7,746 nucleotides of DNA from Pseudomonadota bacterium (GTDB lineage: Bacteria; Pseudomonadota; Gammaproteobacteria; Steroidobacterales; Woeseiaceae): positions 1-7,746 of the forward strand of contig JAKSCZ010000303.1 in NCBI GenBank assembly GCA_022360335.1. The letters run 5' to 3'. The position numbers were made by a program, and so were the translations under genes. The notes beneath the pieces were generated by a model. The model did no database searches, had not been told where the DNA came from, and was given only the letters and a program-made list of their open reading frames with translations. Numbering within the stretch: the first letter of the stretch is position 1; the number at the start of each line of letters is the position of its first letter. Below are positions 1-5,486 of this stretch, one piece after another.

Positions 1-3
1 ACG

Positions 4-90
4 GCCGGGGTGGCGGAACTGGTAGACGCGCCGGATTCAAAATCCGGTTTCCGAGAGGAAGTGAGGGTTCGATTCCCTCTCCCGGCACCA
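4..90 (+). tRNA. tRNA-Leu, anticodon CAA
   Basis: Complete class II tRNA with the 3' CCA encoded at 88-90. The acceptor stem is GCCGGGG (4-10) against TCCCGGC (80-86), with one G-U pair. The short D stem is GCG/CGC around a loop containing GG. The anticodon stem CCGGA/TCCGG (31-35/43-47) encloses the loop TTCAAAA, with anticodon CAA at 38-40, which reads UUG. The long variable arm (48-62) has a TTCC/GGAA stem, as expected for leucine tRNA. The T arm is GAGGG-TTCGATT-CCCTC (63-79). Only three bases precede it, so its promoter lies outside the window. No clear terminator separates it from the Nudix gene 29 bases downstream. Confidence 0.97.
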
Positions 91-119
91 CACAGGCAAC
101 CAGCGTTAACAGACCCTCG

Positions 120-659
120 ATGAAATACTGCTCCAGCTGCGGCCGCACCGTGACCTACCGCGTGCCGCTGCACGACAACCGCGAGCGCGCCGTCTGCGAC
201 AGCTGCGGTCGCGTTCACTATCGCAACCCGCTCGTCGTCGTCGGTTGCATCCCGGAGCGTAACGGCCGCGTGCTCCTGTGCAAGCGCGCGATCGAGCCCC
301 GTTACGGCAAGTGGACCTTGCCCGCCGGCTTCATGGAGCTCGGCGAGACCGTGGCGGGCGGGGCCGCCCGCGAGACGCTCGAGGAATCGCTCGCCACGGT
401 CGAACTCGGGCGCCTGTTCGCGCTGGTCGACGTCATCGACGCGGGCCAGGTACACCTTTTCTATACGGGGAAGCTCGTCAGCGACTATGGCGCCGGCGAG
501 GAAACGCTCGAGGCCGGCCTGTTCGCCGAGAACGAGATTCCGTGGGACGAGATTGCGTTCCGGAGCGTCGCGTTCGCGTTACGAAAATTCTTCGAGGACC
601 GGGACGGACCCGTTCACGTCCACGAGCTGCGCCGAACGCACCGCTCGCAGCCTAGTTGA
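120..659 (+). CDS. Zinc-ribbon Nudix hydrolase
   Basis: A 179-residue cytosolic Nudix hydrolase, expected to cleave a nucleoside diphosphate linked to another moiety (ADP-ribose, NADH or FAD-like compounds); the substrate cannot be read from sequence. An N-terminal zinc ribbon is seen as C4-x2-C7 and C26-x2-C29. The Nudix box runs from G70 to A92: G70, E76, R84, E85, E88 and E89 are present and would bind the catalytic metal. The usual glycine near the box end is L91; from memory, zinc-ribbon relatives also lack it, so activity is probably intact. The ATG lies 29 bases after the tRNA, with no strong Shine-Dalgarno sequence. The C-terminal tail (about 161-179) is polar and charged and probably variable. 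The gene ends convergently on dsbC, overlapping it by 8 bases. The family call is firm; the substrate is unknown. Confidence 0.93.
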   Translation: MKYCSSCGRTVTYRVPLHDNRERAVCDSCGRVHYRNPLVVVGCIPERNGRVLLCKRAIEPRYGKWTLPAGFMELGETVAGGAARETLEESLATVELGRLFALVDVIDAGQVHLFYTGKLVSDYGAGEETLEAGLFAENEIPWDEIAFRSVAFALRKFFEDRDGPVHVHELRRTHRSQPS

Positions 660-1398
660 GAGCCGCTGCGTCCAGTCGCGCTTTCAGCTGCGCGGGGGAG
701 ACATAGCCGCCGATCAGCGTACCGTCTTCGAGCACGATCGCCGGCGTGCCCGACAGCCCGACGTCCTGCCCGAGCACGTAGTGCCTCGACACGGCCGACG
801 CGTCGCACTTCGACGTCTGGAAGTCGCGATCGAGTTTCGCCATCGTCAGTGCGTTGTTTCGGTCCCTCGAACACCAGACGTCTTCGGAGGCGCTCCAGGC
901 GCGCGACGCGGGCCCGTTGCGCGGATACAGCAGGTAGCGCACGGCGATACCCCGCTCGAGGTATTGATCGATCTGGCTGTGGAGCTTGCGGCAGTAGCTG
1001 CAGTCGATGTCGGTAAAGACCGTGACGGTGTGCCGCGTCTCGGCCGGCGAGAACAATATCGACTGACCGTCCTCGAGCGACGCGATGAGTTCGCGGCGCG
1101 CATGCGTGCGGCTCTCCTCGCTGAGGTTGACCTGCAGATCGAGATCGATGAGATCGCCCTGCAGCAGGTAGCGGCCGTCCGCCGAGATGTACGCGACGAT
1201 CGAGCCTTTCTGTACCGTATACCAGCCGTCGATCGGGCTCGTGTTCACATGCTCGGGTTCGATCGCATCGAACATGTGGGAAACTTTCGTGCGTACCTGC
1301 TCGAGTTGCGAATCCGTGTCGGCGGCGTTCGCGATCGCCCAACAAGACGAGACGAGGATCGCGGCAAGTCGGGCGGGTGTGGAGACAAACGGGCTCAT
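652..1398 (-). CDS. dsbC: Thiol:disulfide interchange protein DsbC
   Basis: A 248-residue periplasmic disulfide isomerase, close to the usual DsbC length. Residues 1-25 look like a Sec signal peptide (R10 then a hydrophobic stretch, with probable cleavage after ANA near residue 25). An N-terminal dimerisation domain (about 30-100) is followed by a thioredoxin-fold domain with the active site C133-S-Y-C136 and the cis-proline loop G217-T-P219. C176 and C198 match the second, structural disulfide of DsbC. It would be kept reduced by DsbD, which is not in the window. The chosen ATG has GAGGG about 10 bases upstream. It follows xerD on the same strand with an 82-base gap, an arrangement also known in E. 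coli, which supports the name. Its stop codon lies inside the end of the Nudix gene on the opposite strand. Confidence 0.95.
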   Translation of the reverse strand: MSPFVSTPARLAAILVSSCWAIANAADTDSQLEQVRTKVSHMFDAIEPEHVNTSPIDGWYTVQKGSIVAYISADGRYLLQGDLIDLDLQVNLSEESRTHARRELIASLEDGQSILFSPAETRHTVTVFTDIDCSYCRKLHSQIDQYLERGIAVRYLLYPRNGPASRAWSASEDVWCSRDRNNALTMAKLDRDFQTSKCDASAVSRHYVLGQDVGLSGTPAIVLEDGTLIGGYVSPAQLKARLDAAALN

Positions 1399-1428
1399 TC
1401 GGTCGGATCCCTCGGCAAAAGCGCGGCG

Positions 1429-1434
1429 ATTGTA
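1429..1434 (-). promoter_or_regulatory. Possible dsbC -10 element
   Basis: Read on the minus strand this is TACAAT, a 5 of 6 match to the sigma-70 -10 consensus, about 30 bases before the dsbC ATG. No good -35 is visible at 16-18 bases upstream, where the sequence is the GC-rich hairpin. It could give dsbC a promoter of its own beside readthrough from xerD. This is weak evidence. Confidence 0.25.
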
Positions 1435-1465
1435 ACAAAGAGACCGGGCATCGGCCCGTTTTGTT
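1434..1465. terminator. Hairpin between xerD and dsbC
   Basis: Core stem CGGGC (1445-1449) and GCCCG (1454-1458) with the four-base loop ATCG. Outer segments AACAAA (1434-1439) and TTTGTT (1460-1465) are also complementary, with unpaired bases in between. On the plus strand the stem is followed by TTTTGTT, the shape of an intrinsic terminator, and would stop transcripts entering from the Nudix side. On the minus strand it lies between xerD and dsbC and is followed by only a broken T run, so it could attenuate rather than block. The stem is short, so function is inferred only. Confidence 0.4.
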
Positions 1466-1480
1466 GCAGCCGATTTCGCG

Positions 1481-2416
1481 TCAGCCCCGCGGGTGGTGCT
1501 CGCCGTGCAGGTCCTTCAGGCGCTCGCGCGCGACGTGTGTGTAGATTTGCGTCGTCGACAGGTCGCTGTGGCCGAGCAGCATCTGCACGACGCGCAGGTC
1601 GGCGCCGCGATTGAGGAGGTGCGTCGCGAATGCATGCCGCAGGCTGTGCGGCGACATCTTCCTGCGCACGCCGGCCTTCTCGGCGTAGCGCTTGATGATG
1701 TGCCAGAACGCCTGGCGCGTCATTCGGTCGCCGCGCCGCGTCGGGAACAGGTAGTCCGTCTGCCGCTCGAGCAGGATCTCCATGCGCGGCCCGTTGATGA
1801 ATTCCTTCAGCCAGCGCTGCGATTCGTCGGTCAGCGGAATCAGGCGCTCGCGGTCGCCCTTGCCGACGATGCGCAGTACGCCCTGATTGAAGTTGATCTG
1901 CGACTGCTTGAGGTTGATCAGTTCCGACACCCGCAGTCCCGTCGCATACAGCAGCTCCAGCATCGCGCGATCGCGGTGGCCGAGCGGCTCGTCCGTATTC
2001 GGGGCATTCAGCAGCGCGTCCACTTCTTCCTCGGACAGCGTCTTCGGCAGCGAACGGCCGATACGCGGCATCTCGATTTCCGCAGTCGGGTCGGTGTCAC
2101 GCATGCCCTCGCGCATGACGTACCGGAAGAATCGGCGGAAGCTCGACAACTGCCGCGCCGTGGAGCGCGGCTTGGCGCCCGACTTGACGCGCTTGGCGAT
2201 GAAGTCGAGCAAGTCGGCCTTTTCGGCCTGCTCGATCGACTTGTTGCTTTCGGAAAGCCCGCGACCGAGGGTCATCAGGTCGGCACGATACGCACCGAGC
2301 GTGTTCTTGGACAGGCCACGCTCCATCCAGATGGCATCGAGGAATCGATCCACGAGTTCTTCGGAGCGCTGTACGACCTTCGATTCCGGCGAACTCTGCT
2401 TGTTGCTGCTGCCCAT
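1481..2416 (-). CDS. xerD: Site-specific tyrosine recombinase XerD
   Basis: A 311-residue tyrosine recombinase that, with XerC, resolves chromosome dimers at dif under FtsK control. The N-terminal SAM-like core-binding domain covers about residues 19-105 and the catalytic domain about 125-300. The full catalytic set is visible: R162 (in ATGLRVSEL), K186 (in GKGDRER), H257 and R260 (HSLRH), H283 (LGHSDLSTTQ) and the nucleophile Y292 (IYTHV). The length matches XerD (about 300), with about 15 extra polar residues at the N-terminus. The call of XerD over XerC or a phage integrase rests on overall sequence and on dsbC following directly on the same strand. The ATG at 2416 has only a weak GGA ribosome-binding site; a slightly shorter start is not excluded. 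No dif-like site was seen in the window. Confidence 0.95.
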   Translation of the reverse strand: MGSSNKQSSPESKVVQRSEELVDRFLDAIWMERGLSKNTLGAYRADLMTLGRGLSESNKSIEQAEKADLLDFIAKRVKSGAKPRSTARQLSSFRRFFRYVMREGMRDTDPTAEIEMPRIGRSLPKTLSEEEVDALLNAPNTDEPLGHRDRAMLELLYATGLRVSELINLKQSQINFNQGVLRIVGKGDRERLIPLTDESQRWLKEFINGPRMEILLERQTDYLFPTRRGDRMTRQAFWHIIKRYAEKAGVRRKMSPHSLRHAFATHLLNRGADLRVVQMLLGHSDLSTTQIYTHVARERLKDLHGEHHPRG

Positions 2417-2446
2417 AAGCGTCCATTTCCGATCGTCGCACAGTCC

Positions 2447-2507
2447 GTTTGCGACGTTTGCCTATGCCAACCCGGCCATCCTGCTGGTAGCATACCGAGT
2501 CGCAAAC
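2447..2507. repeat. 9-bp inverted repeat in divergent region
   Basis: GTTTGCGAC at 2447-2455 and its exact reverse complement GTCGCAAAC at 2499-2507, separated by 43 bases, in the 190-base gap between the divergent genes xerD and plsC. The two half-sites could be an operator bound by a looping or paired regulator, or chance. The right arm lies in the spacer of a candidate xerD promoter. Confidence 0.4.
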
Positions 2508-2515
2508 ATCGCCAA
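2489..2515 (-). promoter_or_regulatory. Candidate xerD promoter
   Basis: On the minus strand TTGGCG (2510-2515) and TATGCT (2489-2494) each match 4 of 6 consensus positions, with a short 15-base spacer. The start would lie near 2482, leaving about 65 bases of leader before xerD. This is a weak prediction by eye. Confidence 0.2.
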
Positions 2516-2606
2516 GCGACGGATTTTTCAAGGTTTATGAGTATGCTGGGGAAGCTCGTGGCCGGGCGTGACCGCTGTCACATAATGGGGAAGGCGTTGA
2601 CATAAG

Positions 2607-3356
2607 GTGAACTGGTTCACACGCAGCGTGCAGGCGCTCTGGGGGGTGTTCGCCTGGTTGTCCTTCGGCGTCATGGTTCTGCTGTCACTGCTCGTCGTCC
2701 TGCTCGTCCCGTCTGCCGAAAAGCGGCAGCGATTCGTGACCTGGGCGGCACGAATGGCATTCGTCCTGCCGCGTGTGTCCGTGACCGTAACCGGACCCGA
2801 CAATCTGCCCGCCGGCAACTGCGTCGTCGTCGCCAATCATGCCAGCTATATCGACGGGCCGTTGCTCAAAGGCTTCCTGCCGTGGCGCTTCAACTTCGTC
2901 ATCAAGGGCGAGATGCGGGACTTCGCACCCGCGCACTTCCTGCTCAGGCGCTCCGGCTCCAAGTTCGTCGAACGGACGGAAGCACGCGGCAGCGCGCGGG
3001 ACGCCCGGCAGATCGTCAAGGCGGCGCTCGCCGGTGAGTCACTGGGTTTCTTTCCCGAGGGCACGTTTCAGAAGGAACCGGGCATCCTGCGCTTCCGGCC
3101 CGGCGCGTTCGTCGCCGCGACTCGCGGCGGCATGCCCGTCGTCCCGATCGCGATCCGCGGCAGCCGATTCGTCCTGCCCGCCGGCAGGCTGCTGCCGCGG
3201 CGTGGGCCGCTGCAGATCGACATCCTGCCCGCTATCGCGCCGGGCGACCCCGCCTGCGAGTCCGGCCGGGAACTGGCGGAGGTGGCGCGCAAACGCATCC
3301 TGGACGTCGTCGGCGAGCCCGATCTCGCCGACGAACTCGCGCCGCCGTTTGCCTGA
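2607..3356 (+). CDS. 1-acyl-glycerol-3-phosphate acyltransferase family protein
   Basis: A 249-residue membrane acyltransferase of the PlsC/AGPAT family. It is expected to move an acyl group from acyl-ACP or acyl-CoA to lysophosphatidic acid, making phosphatidic acid at the inner membrane. One hydrophobic N-terminal segment (about 10-34) would anchor it. The catalytic motif NHxxxxD is N77-H78-A-S-Y-I-D83; substrate-binding motifs follow at E122-R123, F149-P-E-G-T-F154 and V178-V-P-I-A-I183. The GTG start is set by an in-frame TGA three codons upstream; AAGG lies immediately before it and GGGGAAGG about 12 bases before. It is divergent from xerD and 80 bases ahead of the thiolase gene. Many bacteria carry several paralogues, so this may not be the main PlsC and I leave the symbol blank. 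Confidence 0.92.
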   Translation: MNWFTRSVQALWGVFAWLSFGVMVLLSLLVVLLVPSAEKRQRFVTWAARMAFVLPRVSVTVTGPDNLPAGNCVVVANHASYIDGPLLKGFLPWRFNFVIKGEMRDFAPAHFLLRRSGSKFVERTEARGSARDARQIVKAALAGESLGFFPEGTFQKEPGILRFRPGAFVAATRGGMPVVPIAIRGSRFVLPAGRLLPRRGPLQIDILPAIAPGDPACESGRELAEVARKRILDVVGEPDLADELAPPFA

Positions 3357-3404
3357 ATCGTGGTATTGCGCTGCGGCGCGATTTGCAGGAAAGTACCCGC
3401 CCCT

Positions 3405-3440
3405 ATGAGACAAATGTCACACATGGAGAGACGGGTATGA
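3405..3440 (+). promoter_or_regulatory. Short leader ORF overlapping thiolase start
   Basis: An 11-codon frame, MRQMSHMERRV, with three in-frame ATGs, ends in TGA that overlaps the thiolase ATG as ATGA (3437-3440). It could couple translation into the thiolase gene. It has no well-placed ribosome-binding site of its own (AGGA is about 14 bases upstream), so it may be chance. Confidence 0.25.
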
Positions 3441-4618
3441 GCTCCGATTCCGTCGTCGTCGTCGCTGCGAAAAGGACCCCGATCGGCGCATTCCAGGGCA
3501 CGCTCAGCGGCGCAACGGCGCTCCGGCTCGGGGCGACGGCCATCGAAGCGGCCGTCGCCGCGAGCGGTATCGATGCCGCGGACGTCGACCGCGTCGTCAT
3601 GGGATGCGTGCTGCCGGCGGGCCTCGGCCAGGCCCCGGCGCGGCAGGCGGCTCTCGGCGCCGGCCTGCCCGAAGGGGTGCCCTGCGTGACGGTCAACAAG
3701 ATGTGCGGTTCGGGCCTCGAGTCGATCGTCCTGGCGCACGACATGATCAGGGCGGGCAGTGCCGGCATTGTCGTTGCCGGGGGACTCGAATCGATGAGCA
3801 ACGCGCCCTACCTGTTGCCGAAAGCGCGCACCGGCATGCGCATGGGACATCAGCAGACGCTGGATCACATGTTCTACGACGGCCTGCAGGACCCCTTCTC
3901 GGGAGAGATGATGGGCCACTTCGCGCAGGTCACGGCCGACGAGTACGGCTTTACGCGCGAGGAGATGGACGCCTTCGCTGTCGAATCCGTCACGCGCGCG
4001 CAACGCGCCGTTGCCGACGGTTCGTTCGCCGGCGAAATCGCGCCCGTCACGATCGGTACGCGACGCGGCGACACGGTCGTCGATACCGACGAGACTCCCG
4101 GCACCGTCAGTATCGACAAGATTCCGGCGCTGCGGCCCGCGTTCGCGAAAGACGGCACCGTCACGGCCGCAACCTCGTCGTCGATCTCCGACGGGGCGGC
4201 CGCGGTCGTCATGATGACGGAGGCCGAGGCCGCCGAACGCGACGTGACGCCGATCGCGCGTATCGTCGGTCACTCGGCATTCGCTCACGAACCGGCCCGA
4301 TTCACGACGGCGCCGGTTTACGCGCTGAAGAAGCTGCTCGACGCAAAGGGCTGGACGCCGGACGACGTCGATTTGTTCGAGATCAACGAGGCATTCGCGG
4401 TCGTCACGATGGCGGCGCTGAAGGACGTCGGCATCGGCCACGACAAGGTCAACGTCAACGGCGGCGCCTGCGCGCTCGGCCACCCGATCGGTGCGACGGG
4501 ATGCCGCATCTCGGTCACGCTGCTGCACGCACTGGCCGCACGGGGCCTGGCGCGAGGCATCGCGACACAGTGCATCGGCGGCGGCGAGGCGACGGCCGTT
4601 GCCTATGAGATCGTCTGA
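3437..4618 (+). CDS. Acetyl-CoA acetyltransferase (thiolase)
   Basis: A 393-residue cytosolic thiolase, the standard length for bacterial acetyl-CoA acetyltransferases of the PhaA/AtoB type. It cleaves 3-ketoacyl-CoA with CoA, or runs in reverse to make acetoacetyl-CoA. The nucleophile is C90 in VNKMCGSG. N317 in NEAF, H349 in GGACALGHPIG and C379 in the C-terminal CIGGGE motif complete the active site. The region GTVTAATSSSISDGAAA (240-256) matches the usual thiolase loop, with T246 where Asn is common. The frame is open back to a TTG at 3383, but ATG 3437 is preferred: GGAGAG sits six bases before it and the protein then begins at the family's normal N-terminus. It is followed after 11 bases by the dehydrogenase, indicating one transcript. 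Direction and chain-length preference are not visible. Confidence 0.95.
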   Translation: MSSDSVVVVAAKRTPIGAFQGTLSGATALRLGATAIEAAVAASGIDAADVDRVVMGCVLPAGLGQAPARQAALGAGLPEGVPCVTVNKMCGSGLESIVLAHDMIRAGSAGIVVAGGLESMSNAPYLLPKARTGMRMGHQQTLDHMFYDGLQDPFSGEMMGHFAQVTADEYGFTREEMDAFAVESVTRAQRAVADGSFAGEIAPVTIGTRRGDTVVDTDETPGTVSIDKIPALRPAFAKDGTVTAATSSSISDGAAAVVMMTEAEAAERDVTPIARIVGHSAFAHEPARFTTAPVYALKKLLDAKGWTPDDVDLFEINEAFAVVTMAALKDVGIGHDKVNVNGGACALGHPIGATGCRISVTLLHALAARGLARGIATQCIGGGEATAVAYEIV

Positions 4619-4629
4619 GGGAGAATCGG

Positions 4630-5397
4630 GTGAAATTGTCAGAAGCCAGAGCCGTCGTCACCGGCGGCGCATCGGGACTCGGATTTGCAACGGCGCGGCG
4701 CATCGTCGCGGAAGGCGGCCGGGTCGTCCTGTTCGACGTCAACGACGAACTCGGCAAAGAGTGCGTGGCGAAGCTCGGCGAGCGTTCGTCCTACGTCAGC
4801 ACCGATGTTTCCGGCGAAGCGTCGGTCCAGGCGGCGATCCGGCAGGCGAAAGACGCGATGGGCGGCATTACGCTGGCCGTCAACTGTGCGGGCATCGCAA
4901 CGGCCGGACGGGCCCTGGGCCGGGAAGGGCCCTGGCCTTCCGAGGCGTTCAACCGCGTCATCCAGGTCAATCTCGTCGGTACGTTCAATGTGACGAAGGA
5001 AGCCGCGGCCGTCATGAACGACAACGAGCCCAACGAGGACGGCGAACGCGGGGTCATTATCAGCACCGCGTCGATTGCCGCCTTCGAAGGCCAGATCGGC
5101 CAGGCCGCCTACTCGGCGTCCAAGGGCGGCGTCCACGCGATGATGCTGCCGCTCGCACGCGAGTTCGCGAACTTCGGCATCCGCGTCAACACGATCGCCC
5201 CCGGCATCATGCTGACGCCGATGATGTCGGGCATGCCGCAGGAAGTGCAGGATTCGCTGGCCGCGCAGGTGCCGTTCCCGAAACGCCTCGGCAAACCGGA
5301 GGAATACGCCGACGCCGTACAGTTCGTCTACGAGACGGCATACGTCAACGGCGAAACGATCCGCTGCGACGGCGCCATCCGCATGCAGGCCAAGTAA
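4630..5397 (+). CDS. Type II 3-hydroxyacyl-CoA dehydrogenase (SDR, HSD10-like)
   Basis: A 255-residue short-chain dehydrogenase that oxidises (S)-3-hydroxyacyl-CoA with NAD+ to 3-ketoacyl-CoA, the substrate of the thiolase upstream. Seen: the cofactor motif T11-G-G-A-S-G-L-G18, D36 (favouring NAD over NADP), N85-C-A-G88, N114 and the catalytic S148, Y161 and K165. The segments TASIAAFEGQIGQAAYSASKGG and QVPFPKRLG, and the end GAIRMQAK, closely resemble human HSD10, whose substrates include 2-methyl-3-hydroxybutyryl-CoA from isoleucine. The GTG start has AGGGAG six bases upstream, overlapping the thiolase stop, so the two genes are probably translationally coupled. The TAA stop lies at the edge of the palindromic element. 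Use in fatty-acid rather than isoleucine breakdown cannot be separated from sequence. Confidence 0.94.
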   Translation: MKLSEARAVVTGGASGLGFATARRIVAEGGRVVLFDVNDELGKECVAKLGERSSYVSTDVSGEASVQAAIRQAKDAMGGITLAVNCAGIATAGRALGREGPWPSEAFNRVIQVNLVGTFNVTKEAAAVMNDNEPNEDGERGVIISTASIAAFEGQIGQAAYSASKGGVHAMMLPLAREFANFGIRVNTIAPGIMLTPMMSGMPQEVQDSLAAQVPFPKRLGKPEEYADAVQFVYETAYVNGETIRCDGAIRMQAK

Positions 5398-5475
5398 TTC
5401 GGTGCCAGTCACCTTATTTCGAGTCTAAAGGTGCCAGTCACCTTAGACTCGAAATAAGGTGACTGGCACCGAATT
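5396..5475. repeat. Perfect 33-bp palindromic REP/MITE-like element
   Basis: Left arm 5396-5428 and right arm 5443-5475 are exact reverse complements over 33 bases, around a 14-base loop (5429-5442). The 16-mer GGTGCCAGTCACCTTA occurs at 5401-5416 and again at 5430-5445 as a direct repeat, and inverted at 5455-5470. The order is A, B (TTTCGAGTC), TAAA, A, B inverted, A inverted. The core GGTGCCAGTCACC is itself nearly palindromic. The element fills the gap between two convergent genes and would form a very strong hairpin in either transcript, although no U-tract follows it. From memory, GGTGCC/GGCACC palindromes of this kind recur in proteobacterial intergenic regions near IS200-like REP-associated transposases. 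No transposase is present here, so a non-autonomous copy is the best reading. Confidence 0.9.
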
Positions 5476-5486
5476 GGCGCCGAATT
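5465..5486. repeat. Tandem 11-bp repeat at element edge
   Basis: GGCACCGAATT (5465-5475) is followed directly by GGCGCCGAATT (5476-5486), identical except for one base. The first copy is the outer end of the palindrome; the second runs into the stop codon of the ETF:quinone oxidoreductase gene (TAA on the minus strand at 5485-5487). This looks like a local slippage duplication of the element end. Confidence 0.75.

Noticed and set aside
70..92. Nothing: residue numbers of the Nudix box, whose L91 replaces the usual glycine, considered as an inactivating change
   Set aside because: The metal-binding acidic residues and the arginine are intact, and relatives with the same zinc ribbon are recalled to lack this glycine too.
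4..2416. tRNA-integrase pair suggesting a genomic island
   Set aside because: The recombinase is chromosomal XerD next to dsbC, the tRNA is intact with no visible partial copy elsewhere in the window, and neighbouring genes are housekeeping.
1493..2605. Open frame (370 codons) on the plus strand opposite xerD
   Set aside because: Antisense to xerD with its full catalytic set, and has no recognisable domain.
3383..3409. Promoter TTGCAG-15-TATGAG before the thiolase gene
   Set aside because: The spacer is too short and the -10 match is weak; the gene could equally be read from plsC.
3068..4528. Long open frame (486 codons) on the minus strand across the plsC end and thiolase
   Set aside because: Its product is arginine- and aspartate-rich with no family signature and it lies antisense to two clear enzymes; it is a GC-bias shadow.
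5401..5470. CRISPR-like repeat array
   Set aside because: Only three 16-base copies, one inverted, with unequal spacing and complementary spacers, and no cas genes; this is a palindromic element.
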